A stretch of 37,550 nucleotides of DNA from Lachnospiraceae bacterium (lineage in GTDB: Bacteria; Bacillota; Clostridia; Lachnospirales; Lachnospiraceae), in contig JAQXIR010000046.1 of NCBI GenBank assembly GCA_029007885.1, positions 1 through 37,550 on the forward strand. The letters run 5' to 3'. How positions within the stretch are numbered: the stretch's first letter is position 1; every line of letters starts with the position of its first letter. The position numbers were made by a program, and so were the translations under genes. Positions 7,672 through 15,238 of the stretch are shown here, one piece after another. The notes beneath the pieces are model-generated. The model was not told the origin of the DNA, did not search any database, and was given only the letters and a program-made list of their open reading frames with translations.

Positions 7672-8559
7672 TTACTTAATTGAATATTCGGTATCGATAG
7701 CTGTGATAAGAGTAATCTCTTTGCCGGATACGATGATAGGAAGGCAAAGCAGAGAATCTGCCGTTAGGATACCTTCTTTTGCCTGATAATAAGGTGCCTT
7801 CATATCGACTTCGATATTTCTTAAACTCATGTCAGTTGCAAAAAGACCGTTTACACAGTTAATCAGTTCACAGATGGCATCCAGCGCATCTTCTTCATCA
7901 CTGATATACTGTTCACCGGCAAATCCGATGGCAGCCTGTTTCATGGCATCTGCGGGACCGGTAATGGCAGTGATAATGTTATGGTCTCCGAACAATTCCT
8001 GCATACTGAAATACTGAATCGGTACTTCTTTGGCAATATATGGTTTTTTCATATAGGCATGATAATCTACGAGACGTACAGTGGTACGAGCCATAACACC
8101 GCATAAAGCGGTAAGTAATTCCGACTGTCCGTGTAGGAAAATCGGAGTGGTGCGGTCAATATCGCAACTCTTTAAATTCTCCATATCCATTAGGGTGAAA
8201 CTGTTCTCACGTTGATACTGCTCCTGTGCTTCATTAATCTCCTGCATGGAGAGCAATTCATTATCCACAATAGACTGCACAAAAGACAGATATAAATTAC
8301 CCTGTAAAGAGAGAAGACGGCTGACCTGCTCATCGGTAAGATAACCTTTTTCCACAGCAATGTCACCAAAACGTTTGTCGCAAACAGCCTGTAACTGATT
8401 TACTTCTTCTGCCTGCTCAACTGTCATCAGTTGTTCAGATACGGCGATTACACCGAGACGTGCCCGCTTTTTCTCCTGCGTCTCAAAAACAAGATCCAGT
8501 TGTTCCTGAGACAATTTGCCGGATTTAAGCAGGTAATCTGCAAATATTCGATCAAACAT
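7672..8559 (-). CDS. CheX-like CheY-P phosphatase with N-terminal MshEN-like repeats
   Basis: The 295-residue protein has two parts. Residues 6-116 contain four repeats of about 24 residues joined by 5-residue spacers: 6-28, 34-57 (RLGVIAVSEQLMTVEQ), 63-86 (RFGDIAVEKGYLTDEQ) and 92-116, each ending in Gln. They resemble the RLG-x-x-V-x-x-G half-motifs of MshEN/GspE N-terminal domains, some of which bind c-di-GMP. Residues about 140-295 look like a CheX/CheC-type domain, with the E-x-x-N active motif at E231/N234 (ICELINCVNG). A phosphatase acting on the adjacent CheY is the natural reading. The c-di-GMP idea is inference, since the spacing differs from classical MshEN. The start has AAGGGG upstream; an alternative would be a non-catalytic scaffold. 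Confidence 0.75.
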   Translation of the reverse strand: MFDRIFADYLLKSGKLSQEQLDLVFETQEKKRARLGVIAVSEQLMTVEQAEEVNQLQAVCDKRFGDIAVEKGYLTDEQVSRLLSLQGNLYLSFVQSIVDNELLSMQEINEAQEQYQRENSFTLMDMENLKSCDIDRTTPIFLHGQSELLTALCGVMARTTVRLVDYHAYMKKPYIAKEVPIQYFSMQELFGDHNIITAITGPADAMKQAAIGFAGEQYISDEEDALDAICELINCVNGLFATDMSLRNIEVDMKAPYYQAKEGILTADSLLCLPIIVSGKEITLITAIDTEYSIK

Positions 8560-8594
8560 AGTTCATTACCCCTTTGTTGTTTATTTTTAACAAT

Positions 8595-8623
8595 ATTATA
8601 CCTATATCGACAAAATATGGCAA
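8595..8623 (-). promoter_or_regulatory. Sigma-A type promoter of the CheX-like/cheY operon
   Basis: On the minus strand, TTGCCA (8618-8623) and a perfect TATAAT (8595-8600) are 17 bases apart, and the gene starts 36 bases downstream of the -10. The 11-base direct repeat TATCGACAAAA occurs at 8605-8615 (spacer) and 8628-8638 (upstream of -35), a possible regulator site. Confidence 0.8.
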
Positions 8624-8671
8624 GCAGTATCGACAAAAAAGTAACGATGACGTAACTATGTTATGTTTTGC

Positions 8672-8700
8672 TTGCAAGCAGGCAATTCCTATGGTATAAT
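8672..8700 (+). promoter_or_regulatory. Strong sigma-A promoter of rpsB-tsf
   Basis: TTGCAA (8672-8677), a 17-base spacer and TATAAT (8695-8700) with an extended -10 TG at 8692-8693. Transcription should begin near 8707, giving a leader of about 125 bases. It diverges from the CheX-like promoter, with about 50 bases between the two -35 boxes. Confidence 0.85.
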
Positions 8701-8723
8701 CTTTGCGTTGTGACTATAAAACA

Positions 8724-8801
8724 CGCATACGGATGGTCTGCCGGTGCCTTATGACGCGAAGGTGGCAGAAGAGTACAGAAATTTTGTAAGTGAAGTATGC
8801 G
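8724..8801 (+). promoter_or_regulatory. Structured rpsB mRNA leader (candidate autoregulatory element)
   Basis: Within the rpsB leader an outer stem CGCATAC (8724-8730) with GTATGCG (8795-8801) encloses an inner hairpin TCTGCC (8737-8742) with GGCAGA (8764-8769), which continues as CCTT (8747-8750) with AAGG (8759-8762) across an asymmetric GGTG/T bulge and an 8-base loop. The structure ends about 20 bases before the ribosome binding site at 8820. A ribosomal-protein-binding leader is the likely role; the pairing is read by eye and not energy-evaluated. Confidence 0.55.
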
Positions 8802-8832
8802 GAAGCAAGTTAACCAAACGGAGGTAGAAAAC

Positions 8833-9606
8833 ATGAGCGTTATTTCAATGAAACAGTTATTAGAAGCAGGTGTTCATTTCGGACATCAGACAAGAAGATG
8901 GAACCCTAAGATGGCTCCTTACATCTTCACAGAAAGAAACGGTATCCACATCATCGACTTACAGAAATCTGTAGGAAAAGTTGATGAAGCTTACAAGGCA
9001 GTATTTGATATTGCAAACGAAGGTGGCACAATTCTTTTCGTAGGAACAAAGAAACAGGCTCAGGATGCTGTTAAAACAGAAGCAGAGCGTTGTGGAATGT
9101 ACTATGTAAATGAGAGATGGTTAGGCGGTATGCTGACAAACTTTAAAACCATCCAGTCCAGAATTGCAAGATTAAAAGCGATCGAAGCAATGGCAGAAGA
9201 CGGAACATTCGATGTTCTTCCGAAAAAAGAAGTTATCCAGATTAAAAAAGAATGGGAAAAATTAGAGAAGAACCTTGGCGGAATCAAAGATATGACAAGA
9301 ATTCCGGATGCAATCTTCGTAGTAGACCCTAAGAAAGAAAGAATCTGTGTTCAGGAAGCACGTACACTTGGTATTACCTTAATCGGTATCGGTGATACAA
9401 ACTGCGATCCTGAAGAACTTGACTATATTATCCCGGGCAATGATGATGCAATCAGAGCCGTAAAACTGATTGTTGCAAAGATGGCAGACGCTGTTATCGA
9501 AGCAAATCAGGGCGAAGCTGTTTACACAGAGGAAGAAGCAGCTACAGCAGAAGGCGAAGCAACTGATATCGAAGAAGTAGCAGAAGCAGAAGTTGAAGCT
9601 GAATAA
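8833..9606 (+). CDS. rpsB: 30S ribosomal protein uS2
   Basis: uS2 binds the head-body junction of the 30S subunit. The 257-residue protein begins [20 protein letters not shown], the family signature, and contains [43 protein letters not shown] and [14 protein letters not shown] Glu/Ala-rich C-terminal tail of about 35 residues is an extension common in Clostridia. The ATG at 8833 has GGAGG at 8820-8824; an in-frame ATG at 8797 is rejected because it lies in the structured leader and would add unrelated residues. Codon choice is strongly biased, as expected for high expression. tsf follows in the same transcript. Confidence 0.98.
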   Translation: MSVISMKQLLEAGVHFGHQTRRWNPKMAPYIFTERNGIHIIDLQKSVGKVDEAYKAVFDIANEGGTILFVGTKKQAQDAVKTEAERCGMYYVNERWLGGMLTNFKTIQSRIARLKAIEAMAEDGTFDVLPKKEVIQIKKEWEKLEKNLGGIKDMTRIPDAIFVVDPKKERICVQEARTLGITLIGIGDTNCDPEELDYIIPGNDDAIRAVKLIVAKMADAVIEANQGEAVYTEEEAATAEGEATDIEEVAEAEVEAE

Positions 9607-9634
9607 TCTCAGAAGGCAGATGGAGGAAAAAATA

Positions 9635-10570
9635 ATGGCTATCACAGCAGCAATGGTAAAAGAATTAAGAGAAGTAACCGGTGCAGGAATGATGGACTGT
9701 AAAAAAGCCCTGAATGAAACAAACGGTGATATGGACGCAGCAATCGAGTTCTTAAGAAAGAACGGTCAGGCAAAAGCTGAGAAAAAAGCAGGCAGAATCG
9801 CAGCAGAAGGTCTTTGCCGAGTTATCAAGACAGATGATAAGACAGCAGCAGTTGTAGAAGTAAACTCTGAAACAGACTTCGTTGCAAAAAATGAAAAATT
9901 CCAGACATTTGTTGATGCTGTTGCAAAACAGGCAGTTGCATCCGACGCAGCAGATTTAGATGCTTTCCTTGCAGAAAGCTGGAAAGAAGATTCTTCCAAG
10001 ACAGTAAAAGATGCTTTGGTTGAACAGATTGCCGTAATCGGAGAAAACTTATCAATCAGAAGATTTGAAAAAGTTGTGGCAGCAAACGGATGTGTTGTAA
10101 CATATCTTCACGGCGGCGGAAGAATCGGTGTTATCGTAGAAGCAGATACCGATGTTGTTAATGACGAAGTAAAAGAGTGCCTGACAAACGTAGCAATGCA
10201 GGTTGCAGCACTTTCTCCGAAGTATGTAAGCAGAGAAGAAATCTCCGCAGACTACATCGCACATGAAGAAGAAATCTTAAAAGCACAGATTATGAACGAT
10301 CCGAAAGAAAGCCAGAAACCGGAAAAGGTTATCGAAGGTATGATTAAAGGACGTATCAACAAAGAATTAAAAGATATCTGCTTAGTAGATCAGGTTTATG
10401 TAAAAGCAGAAGACGGCAAACAGACCGTTGCACAGTACGTTGCACAGGTTGCAAAAGCAACAGGCGCAAACCTTTCTATCAAGAAATTCGTTCGTTTCGA
10501 AACAGGCGAAGGTCTTGAAAAGAAAAACGAAGACTTTGCAGCAGAAGTTGCAGCACAGATGAACGCATAA
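9635..10570 (+). CDS. tsf: Elongation factor Ts
   Basis: EF-Ts is the guanine nucleotide exchange factor for EF-Tu. The 311-residue protein starts MAITAAMVKELREVTGAGMM, with the DCKKAL signature, then KAEKKAGRIAAEG, EVNSETDFVAKNE and a C-terminal dimerisation-type region with QTVAQYVAQV. The ATG at 9635 follows GGAGG at 9622-9626; the frame stays open upstream into rpsB but those residues do not match the family. It is co-transcribed with rpsB (28-base gap) and ends at a strong terminator. A perfect 16-base palindrome begins at its stop codon (10568-10583). Confidence 0.98.
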   Translation: MAITAAMVKELREVTGAGMMDCKKALNETNGDMDAAIEFLRKNGQAKAEKKAGRIAAEGLCRVIKTDDKTAAVVEVNSETDFVAKNEKFQTFVDAVAKQAVASDAADLDAFLAESWKEDSSKTVKDALVEQIAVIGENLSIRRFEKVVAANGCVVTYLHGGGRIGVIVEADTDVVNDEVKECLTNVAMQVAALSPKYVSREEISADYIAHEEEILKAQIMNDPKESQKPEKVIEGMIKGRINKELKDICLVDQVYVKAEDGKQTVAQYVAQVAKATGANLSIKKFVRFETGEGLEKKNEDFAAEVAAQMNA

Positions 10571-10604
10571 GAACCGGTTCTTACAGATCATAAAAGCAAT
10601 AGGG

Positions 10605-10643
10605 CATCATCACTTATAGAAATATAGGTGGTGATGTTTTTTT
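10605..10643 (+). terminator. Rho-independent terminator of rpsB-tsf
   Basis: A 14-pair stem (10605-10618 with 10623-10636, two G-U pairs) closes a GAAA tetraloop and is followed by seven T residues (10637-10643). Confidence 0.93.
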
Positions 10644-10702
10644 GTGTGGAAAAGAGACAGACAATTGGAGTTCTTGACTTTGCTGATGATTCGGGAGTAA
10701 TT

Positions 10703-10801
10703 ATGTGCGGTAGATATTATATTGACGATGAAATGGCTTCAGAGCTGGAAAATTCTTTTAGGAAAAATTTCCATTTACAAAAGAACCTATGTTCTGTATA
10801 A
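10703..10801 (+). pseudogene. N-terminal stub of a SRAP (YedK/HMCES-type) gene, possible dinB leader peptide
   Basis: The 32-codon frame begins MCGRYYIDDEMASELE, the hallmark N-terminus of SRAP proteins, whose Cys2 becomes the catalytic residue that crosslinks abasic sites in single-stranded DNA. Family members are usually over 190 residues; here the similarity ends after about 16 residues and the frame stops at 10801. A good ribosome binding site (GGGAG at 10693-10697) remains. The TAA overlaps an ATG of the dinB frame (TAATG), so the stub could still load ribosomes for dinB. Interpreting it as a deletion remnant is inference from the N-terminal motif; no later SRAP motif was found in any nearby frame. 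Confidence 0.65.
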
Positions 10802-12102
10802 TGAATACGAACAAATGTTTGGTATTTGGTGATGGTATGGACAAAGTAATCTTTCATGTGGATGTAAATTCGGCATTTCTTAGTTGGGAAGCGGTATATC
10901 GGCTCAGATGTCTGGGAGAGACACAGGACTTAAGGGAGATTCCGTCCGCAGTCTGCGGTGACATTCAAAAAAGACATGGGATTATTCTCGCCAAATCTCT
11001 TCCTGCCGGAAAGTGCGGTGTGAAGACGGCAGAGACAATTTCCGAAGCATTAAAGAAATGTCCGGGACTTGTTTTGGTTGCACCACAGTACAGCCTTTAT
11101 GAGACATCATCGAAAGCATTGTTGGAGATTTTAAAAGAATTTGCACCGGTTGTGGAGCAATATTCCATTGATGAAGCTTATCTTGACATGTCCGGTACTT
11201 CCTGCCTGTGGGGCAGTCCTGTGGTAGCGGCGAATCTGATAAAGGATAAGATTTATAGGGAACTTGGTTTTACCGTAAATATCGGTGTTTCCAACAATAA
11301 ACTGCTGGCAAAGATGGCTTCGGATTTTAAAAAGCCGAATCTTGTGCATACGTTATTTCCGGATGAGATAGAAAAGAAGATGTGGCCGCTGCCGGTAGGA
11401 GAGTTGTTTTTCTGCGGCAGGGCAACGGAAAAGAAATTAAAATCGTTCGGAATTACCACAATCGGAGAACTGGCAAACACGGATGTGGCACTGCTAAGAA
11501 GTATGTTAAAAAAGCATGGGGAGATTTTATGGGCATTTGCCAATGGAGCAGATGTATCCGTGGTTTCAAGTGATGTGCCGGACAATAAAGGATACGGGAA
11601 CAGTATGACAGTACCGTTTGATGTGACGGATACTTCTACGGCACATCTGGTATTGCTTTCTTTATGCGAAACAATTGGTATGAGGCTTAGAAAAGACGGG
11701 GTTAAGGTGTCGGTTATTGCCGTGTCTGTCAAAAATTTCGCCCTGCAGACCGCAAGGCATCAGAAGACCTTATTTACTGCAACAAATCAGACAAACGAAC
11801 TGTTCCGGTGTGCGGCACTTGCATTTGATGAATTATGGGATGGCTATACGCCGATTCGGCAGTTGGGAGTTCACACCGGCAGGGTGATATCTTCTTCCTG
11901 TGACAGGCAGTTAAACCTGTTTACGATGGACGATTATGATAAATACGAAAAACTGGATACCGCAATTGATAAGATAAGGGAGCGGTATGGGGAGGAATCT
12001 GTTTTCAGGGCATCCTATTTAAATGGGCCAATCAGACCGTTAAACGGTGGCATCAGTAAGGAAAAATTTCGGGCAGACGGAGAGGAAGTGTATTATGAAT
12101 GA
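10801..12102 (+). CDS. dinB: Y-family DNA polymerase IV (DinB)
   Basis: DinB is a translesion polymerase. The catalytic core is complete: FHVDVNSAFLSWEA (first metal-binding Asp), the YSIDEAYLDMS motif with its Asp-Glu pair, the NIGVSNNKLLAKMASD region, and a QLNLF sequence near the C-terminus that fits a beta-clamp binding motif. Start choice is uncertain. ATG 10801 overlaps the stop of the SRAP stub and allows coupling (433 residues); ATG 10837 gives the usual family N-terminus MDKVIFHVDVN (421 residues) but has only a weak ribosome binding site; ATG 10789 is also open. The next small gene overlaps by 4 bases. I see no LexA-type operator. Confidence 0.93.
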   Translation: MNTNKCLVFGDGMDKVIFHVDVNSAFLSWEAVYRLRCLGETQDLREIPSAVCGDIQKRHGIILAKSLPAGKCGVKTAETISEALKKCPGLVLVAPQYSLYETSSKALLEILKEFAPVVEQYSIDEAYLDMSGTSCLWGSPVVAANLIKDKIYRELGFTVNIGVSNNKLLAKMASDFKKPNLVHTLFPDEIEKKMWPLPVGELFFCGRATEKKLKSFGITTIGELANTDVALLRSMLKKHGEILWAFANGADVSVVSSDVPDNKGYGNSMTVPFDVTDTSTAHLVLLSLCETIGMRLRKDGVKVSVIAVSVKNFALQTARHQKTLFTATNQTNELFRCAALAFDELWDGYTPIRQLGVHTGRVISSSCDRQLNLFTMDDYDKYEKLDTAIDKIRERYGEESVFRASYLNGPIRPLNGGISKEKFRADGEEVYYE

Positions 12103-12350
12103 ATGTAACGATTGACGCGAATGCTACTTTTAATCCATTGGGAGAGATAAAACCGCGATATGTCAGACTGGAGGATGAAAACCACGAACTGCATACGTAT
12201 AAGATAGAGAACATAGAGCAGGTAAAAGAGGAAAAATATGCAGGAATCAGCTCTTTTTTGTATGTATGCCAGATTAGTGTGGAAGGAGTTATGCGGCAGA
12301 TTAGAATCAGATATTATATTGCGTCCCATAAATGGACGTTGGTTGATTGA
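12099..12350 (+). CDS. Small protein coupled to dinB, function unknown
   Basis: The 83-residue protein starts in an ATGA overlap with the dinB stop, a strong sign of a real, co-translated gene. It has no membrane segment or motif I recognise; the sequence alternates charged and aromatic residues (RYVRLEDENHELHTYKIENI, then YVCQISVEGVMRQIRIRYYI), suggesting a small beta-rich fold. Coupling to a translesion polymerase points to a DNA-repair-associated role, which is inference from context only. Confidence 0.7.
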   Translation: MNVTIDANATFNPLGEIKPRYVRLEDENHELHTYKIENIEQVKEEKYAGISSFLYVCQISVEGVMRQIRIRYYIASHKWTLVD

Positions 12351-12359
12351 ATTTTGGGG

Positions 12360-12387
12360 TTGCTTTTTTGAAAAAAGAGTATATAAT
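12360..12387 (+). promoter_or_regulatory. Candidate promoter of ldh
   Basis: TTGCTT (12360-12365), a 16-base spacer and TATAAT (12382-12387). The predicted start is at about 12394, precisely at the base of the hairpin at 12393-12427. The -35 is imperfect, so confidence is moderate. Confidence 0.55.
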
Positions 12388-12392
12388 AAGAC

Positions 12393-12427
12393 AAAAGCGA
12401 GGATGCTGTTGGTATCCCCGCTTTTTT
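12393..12427 (+). terminator. Terminator-like hairpin at the 5' end of the ldh transcript
   Basis: A 12-position stem with one A-C mismatch (12393-12404 with 12414-12425) closes a 9-base loop, and T residues run from 12422 to 12427. It can end the dinB transcript, but it also sits at the start of the predicted ldh mRNA. Confidence 0.75.
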
Positions 12428-12463
12428 GCTTTTCGCAATCTAAAAGAAGAGAAGGTAAATACT

Positions 12464-13423
12464 ATGGAAATGAAAAGAAATAAAGTAGCAATTGTAGGAT
12501 GTGGACTTGTTGGTTCTACCACGGCATTCAGTTTGATTACACAGGGAATTTGTGATGAAGTATTGATGATTGACATTAATAAAGAACGCGCTTACGGAGA
12601 AATGCTGGATCTTGCGGACTGTATCGAGTACTTAAACCGCAACGTAAAAGTGCGGACCGGAGAATATGCAGACTGTAAAGATGTCGATATCATCGTGATT
12701 ACAGCGGGAGCTCCGCCAAAGCAGGGACAGAGCAGACTGGATACATTGGAAGTCAGTGCCAAAATCTGCAAGTCGATTGTAGAGCCGATTATGGCGAGCG
12801 GATTTGATGGAATCTTTATTGTCGTATCAAATCCGGTGGATATTATCACACACTATGTGCAGATATTGTCGGGGTTGCCGAAGAATCAGGTAATCGGGAC
12901 GGGAACCGCGATTGATTCTGCCAGACTACAGAATATGATTGCACAGATTGCCGGAGTGGACCCGCGAAGCGTACATGCTTATTCTATGGGAGAACATGGG
13001 GATTCCCAGATGGTTCCGTGGTCTACCGTAACCGTTGCGGGAAAGCCGTTTTATGATGTAATTCAGGACAATAAAGAGAGAATCGGAGAGGTAGACCTTG
13101 ACAATCTCGTCTATAAGACAACACAGCAGGGATGGGAAATCTTAAACCGGAAAGGAACCACTTATTACGGTATCGCGACGGCATGTGCCGGAGTCATCAA
13201 AGCGATTTTAGATGATGAAAACAGAATTGTTCCCGTATCGACTCTTTTGGAAGGGGAGTACGGAGAACGGGATGTTTACGCAGGAGTGCCTACTATCCTA
13301 AACCGCACGGGAGCATCGGATGTATTGGAAATTCACATGACGCCCGGCGAATTGGCAAGATTTAAAGAGTCGGTATCCTTAATTCGGGAATACACGAAGA
13401 AAATTTTGGAAGTAAAAATATAA
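12464..13423 (+). CDS. L-lactate/2-hydroxyacid dehydrogenase (LDH/MDH family)
   Basis: The 319-residue protein is a complete NAD-dependent LDH/MDH family enzyme. Seen are the dinucleotide loop VGCGLVGS (residues 11-18), the acidic D37 expected to select NAD, catalytic R91, R154 for carboxylate binding, D151, and the catalytic His in GEHGD (H178). The residue six places before R91, where LDHs carry Gln and malate dehydrogenases Arg, is Pro (P85, in GAPPKQGQSR). Lactate dehydrogenase is the likely annotation, but substrate preference may differ. The ATG at 12464 has AAGAGAAGG upstream; the frame is open to 12347 but the earlier residues are not family-like. It is monocistronic, with a strong terminator downstream. 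Confidence 0.85.
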   Translation: MEMKRNKVAIVGCGLVGSTTAFSLITQGICDEVLMIDINKERAYGEMLDLADCIEYLNRNVKVRTGEYADCKDVDIIVITAGAPPKQGQSRLDTLEVSAKICKSIVEPIMASGFDGIFIVVSNPVDIITHYVQILSGLPKNQVIGTGTAIDSARLQNMIAQIAGVDPRSVHAYSMGEHGDSQMVPWSTVTVAGKPFYDVIQDNKERIGEVDLDNLVYKTTQQGWEILNRKGTTYYGIATACAGVIKAILDDENRIVPVSTLLEGEYGERDVYAGVPTILNRTGASDVLEIHMTPGELARFKESVSLIREYTKKILEVKI

Positions 13424-13431
13424 AGAATTTG

Positions 13432-13470
13432 AGCAGCCGCTTCATAAACTACTTATGAACGGCTGCTTTT
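13432..13470 (+). terminator. Rho-independent terminator of the ldh gene
   Basis: AGCAGCCG (13432-13439) pairs with CGGCTGCT (13460-13467), continued by TTCATAA (13441-13447) with TTATGAA (13453-13459) across a single bulged C and a 5-base loop; a short T run follows. Confidence 0.9.
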
Positions 13471-13480
13471 ATGTGTTTTG

Positions 13481-13509
13481 TTGTAAAAGAAAGCCAAACG
13501 TTGTAAAAT
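13481..13509 (+). promoter_or_regulatory. Candidate promoter of the chemoreceptor operon
   Basis: TTGTAA (13481-13486), a 17-base spacer and TAAAAT (13504-13509), 31 bases before the gene. It fits sigma-A better than the motility sigma factor: a TAAA is present but no GCCGATAA-like -10. Confidence 0.6.
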
Positions 13510-13540
13510 AGAAACGGTATAGCACATAGGAGGGATACAT

Positions 13541-15232
13541 ATGAAGAAAAAAAGAGGTCTGATTATCAAAATCGTTGCAGTATTATTTATTATATTGCTG
13601 ACAACTTTTGTTACACTGAATACGATTACAATCCGTATCCTGAAAAGTACGGTGAGTGAACAGTGGGAGAGTGAGGATTATAAACTGGTACAGACATATG
13701 CCAAACTTTTGCAGGCATATAATTACCGGGAACAGGAAGAGTATCAGTCCTTTATTGATGATATTACTGCAGAAAATACCGTAAACTATGCTCTTTATAT
13801 GGAAGATGTTAACGGGGCGATGACGGCGGTAGCACACAGCAATCCGGACAGAGTCGGAGATGTACTTGAGGATAAAGAAAGCATTGCGGCAGCAAGAGAA
13901 GGAAAGCCTTATATCGGACAAGATACCGATCCGGCAAGCGGAAAAGAAACGCTGGATATTCTTGCTCCGGTATACGATACGACAGGAACTTTAAAGGGTG
14001 CTTTAAACATTGGTGTTCCCATCGATCAAGGTGCAATGTATTCGATTGTCGGATTGTCCCTGTTTCGGATAACTATGAACTCAGTGACGGCTTCTTTATT
14101 TTTAATGGCTGTTTTAAGTGGCGCAATTTATTTTCTGATCATAAAACCGACCAAGTGCCTTTCTCTCAACATTTCCAGAATGGCGCAGTATGATTTGACA
14201 AAAGACGAGTCGAAAGCAATGGAAAAGTACGGAAGACGCTCAGATGAAATCGGCATTATCAGCCGGGATTATGAGACTATGCGAAACAGTATTATCAACC
14301 TGCTGCAGGAAATCAAAACGGTCATTGAAGAACTGGCACAGCAGGCGGAATCCTTATCCGATGTTTCTAAAAAAGTTTCAGAGATGGGCTCGCAGCTTTC
14401 TCTTACGGTAAATGAAGTGGCAAATGGTGCAACCGGTCAGGCACAGGAAACGGCAGACGGACAGGAACAGGTGGCCTCTTTAAGCCGCTTGATTGAAGTT
14501 GTGGAAAAGAATATGGATATTTTAAACGGTGCGGTACGGGAAGTTTCCGGATTAAAGGATGAGGGACTTGAGGCGCTGAAAATAGTTGTGGAAAATACGG
14601 AAGAAAATAATAGAAATTCTCAGAATGTCCACAAAGTAATTATGGAAACAAGCCATCAGACGGAACGCATTAAAGATGCCAGTGTGCAGATTCGGGAAAT
14701 TTCAACTCAGACCAATCTACTTGCTTTAAATGCTTCGATTGAAGCGGCAAGGGCAGGTGAGTCGGGCAAGGGGTTTGCGGTTGTTGCAACAGAAATCGGT
14801 AATCTTGCGGGAGAAACCAACGAACTGACTGATACAATCGAAGGCATCATTCAGGATTTGACAGAGAAGATGAAAACGGCAGTGGAGATGATTGACGGCG
14901 TGCAGGATTCTTCCAAATTGCAGACGGAGAGTGTTATAGATACGAAGAATAAATTTGATTCGATTGCAGAACATATCCGTGGGATGGAAGAAAACTGTGA
15001 GGAACTCAATGCATCTGCAAGACAGATGGAAGAAAGAAAAAATGCGATTGTCACTATGGTGAGCAATCTGTCAGCACTCTCCGAAGAGAATGCAGCATGT
15101 ATGGAAGAGGCAGCAGCCGCGGTAGAGGAAGAATCAAAGTCAATCGATACCGTATCAACTTCCAGTCATGATGTGGCAGCTCTGGCAGAAAAACTGACAC
15201 AGGAAATCGGGAAATTTAAGATTGAGGAGTAA
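13541..15232 (+). CDS. Methyl-accepting chemotaxis protein (transmembrane chemoreceptor)
   Basis: The 563-residue receptor has a first membrane segment (residues 8-28), an extracellular sensor of about 135 residues resembling a single Cache domain ([40 protein letters not shown]), a second membrane segment (about 178-200), a HAMP region, and a long cytoplasmic coiled coil with the conserved tip [20 protein letters not shown]. It would pass ligand signals to CheA/CheW. The ligand cannot be read from sequence, though small organic acids are common for such sensors. AGGAGGG lies 6-7 bases before the ATG. The aldose epimerase-like gene begins 6 bases after its stop, so a sugar-related stimulus is possible but unproven. 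Confidence 0.95.
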   Translation: MKKKRGLIIKIVAVLFIILLTTFVTLNTITIRILKSTVSEQWESEDYKLVQTYAKLLQAYNYREQEEYQSFIDDITAENTVNYALYMEDVNGAMTAVAHSNPDRVGDVLEDKESIAAAREGKPYIGQDTDPASGKETLDILAPVYDTTGTLKGALNIGVPIDQGAMYSIVGLSLFRITMNSVTASLFLMAVLSGAIYFLIIKPTKCLSLNISRMAQYDLTKDESKAMEKYGRRSDEIGIISRDYETMRNSIINLLQEIKTVIEELAQQAESLSDVSKKVSEMGSQLSLTVNEVANGATGQAQETADGQEQVASLSRLIEVVEKNMDILNGAVREVSGLKDEGLEALKIVVENTEENNRNSQNVHKVIMETSHQTERIKDASVQIREISTQTNLLALNASIEAARAGESGKGFAVVATEIGNLAGETNELTDTIEGIIQDLTEKMKTAVEMIDGVQDSSKLQTESVIDTKNKFDSIAEHIRGMEENCEELNASARQMEERKNAIVTMVSNLSALSEENAACMEEAAAAVEEESKSIDTVSTSSHDVAALAEKLTQEIGKFKIEE

Positions 15233-15238
15233 GAGAAA

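Noticed and set aside
10568..10583. LexA box for the adjacent dinB
   Set aside because: The Firmicutes box is GAAC-N4-GTTC; here the half sites are two bases closer, and a terminator separates the site from dinB.
13481..13540. Sigma-28 type motility promoter in front of the chemoreceptor
   Set aside because: TAAA occurs but no GCCGATAA-like -10 at the right distance; a sigma-A pattern fits better.
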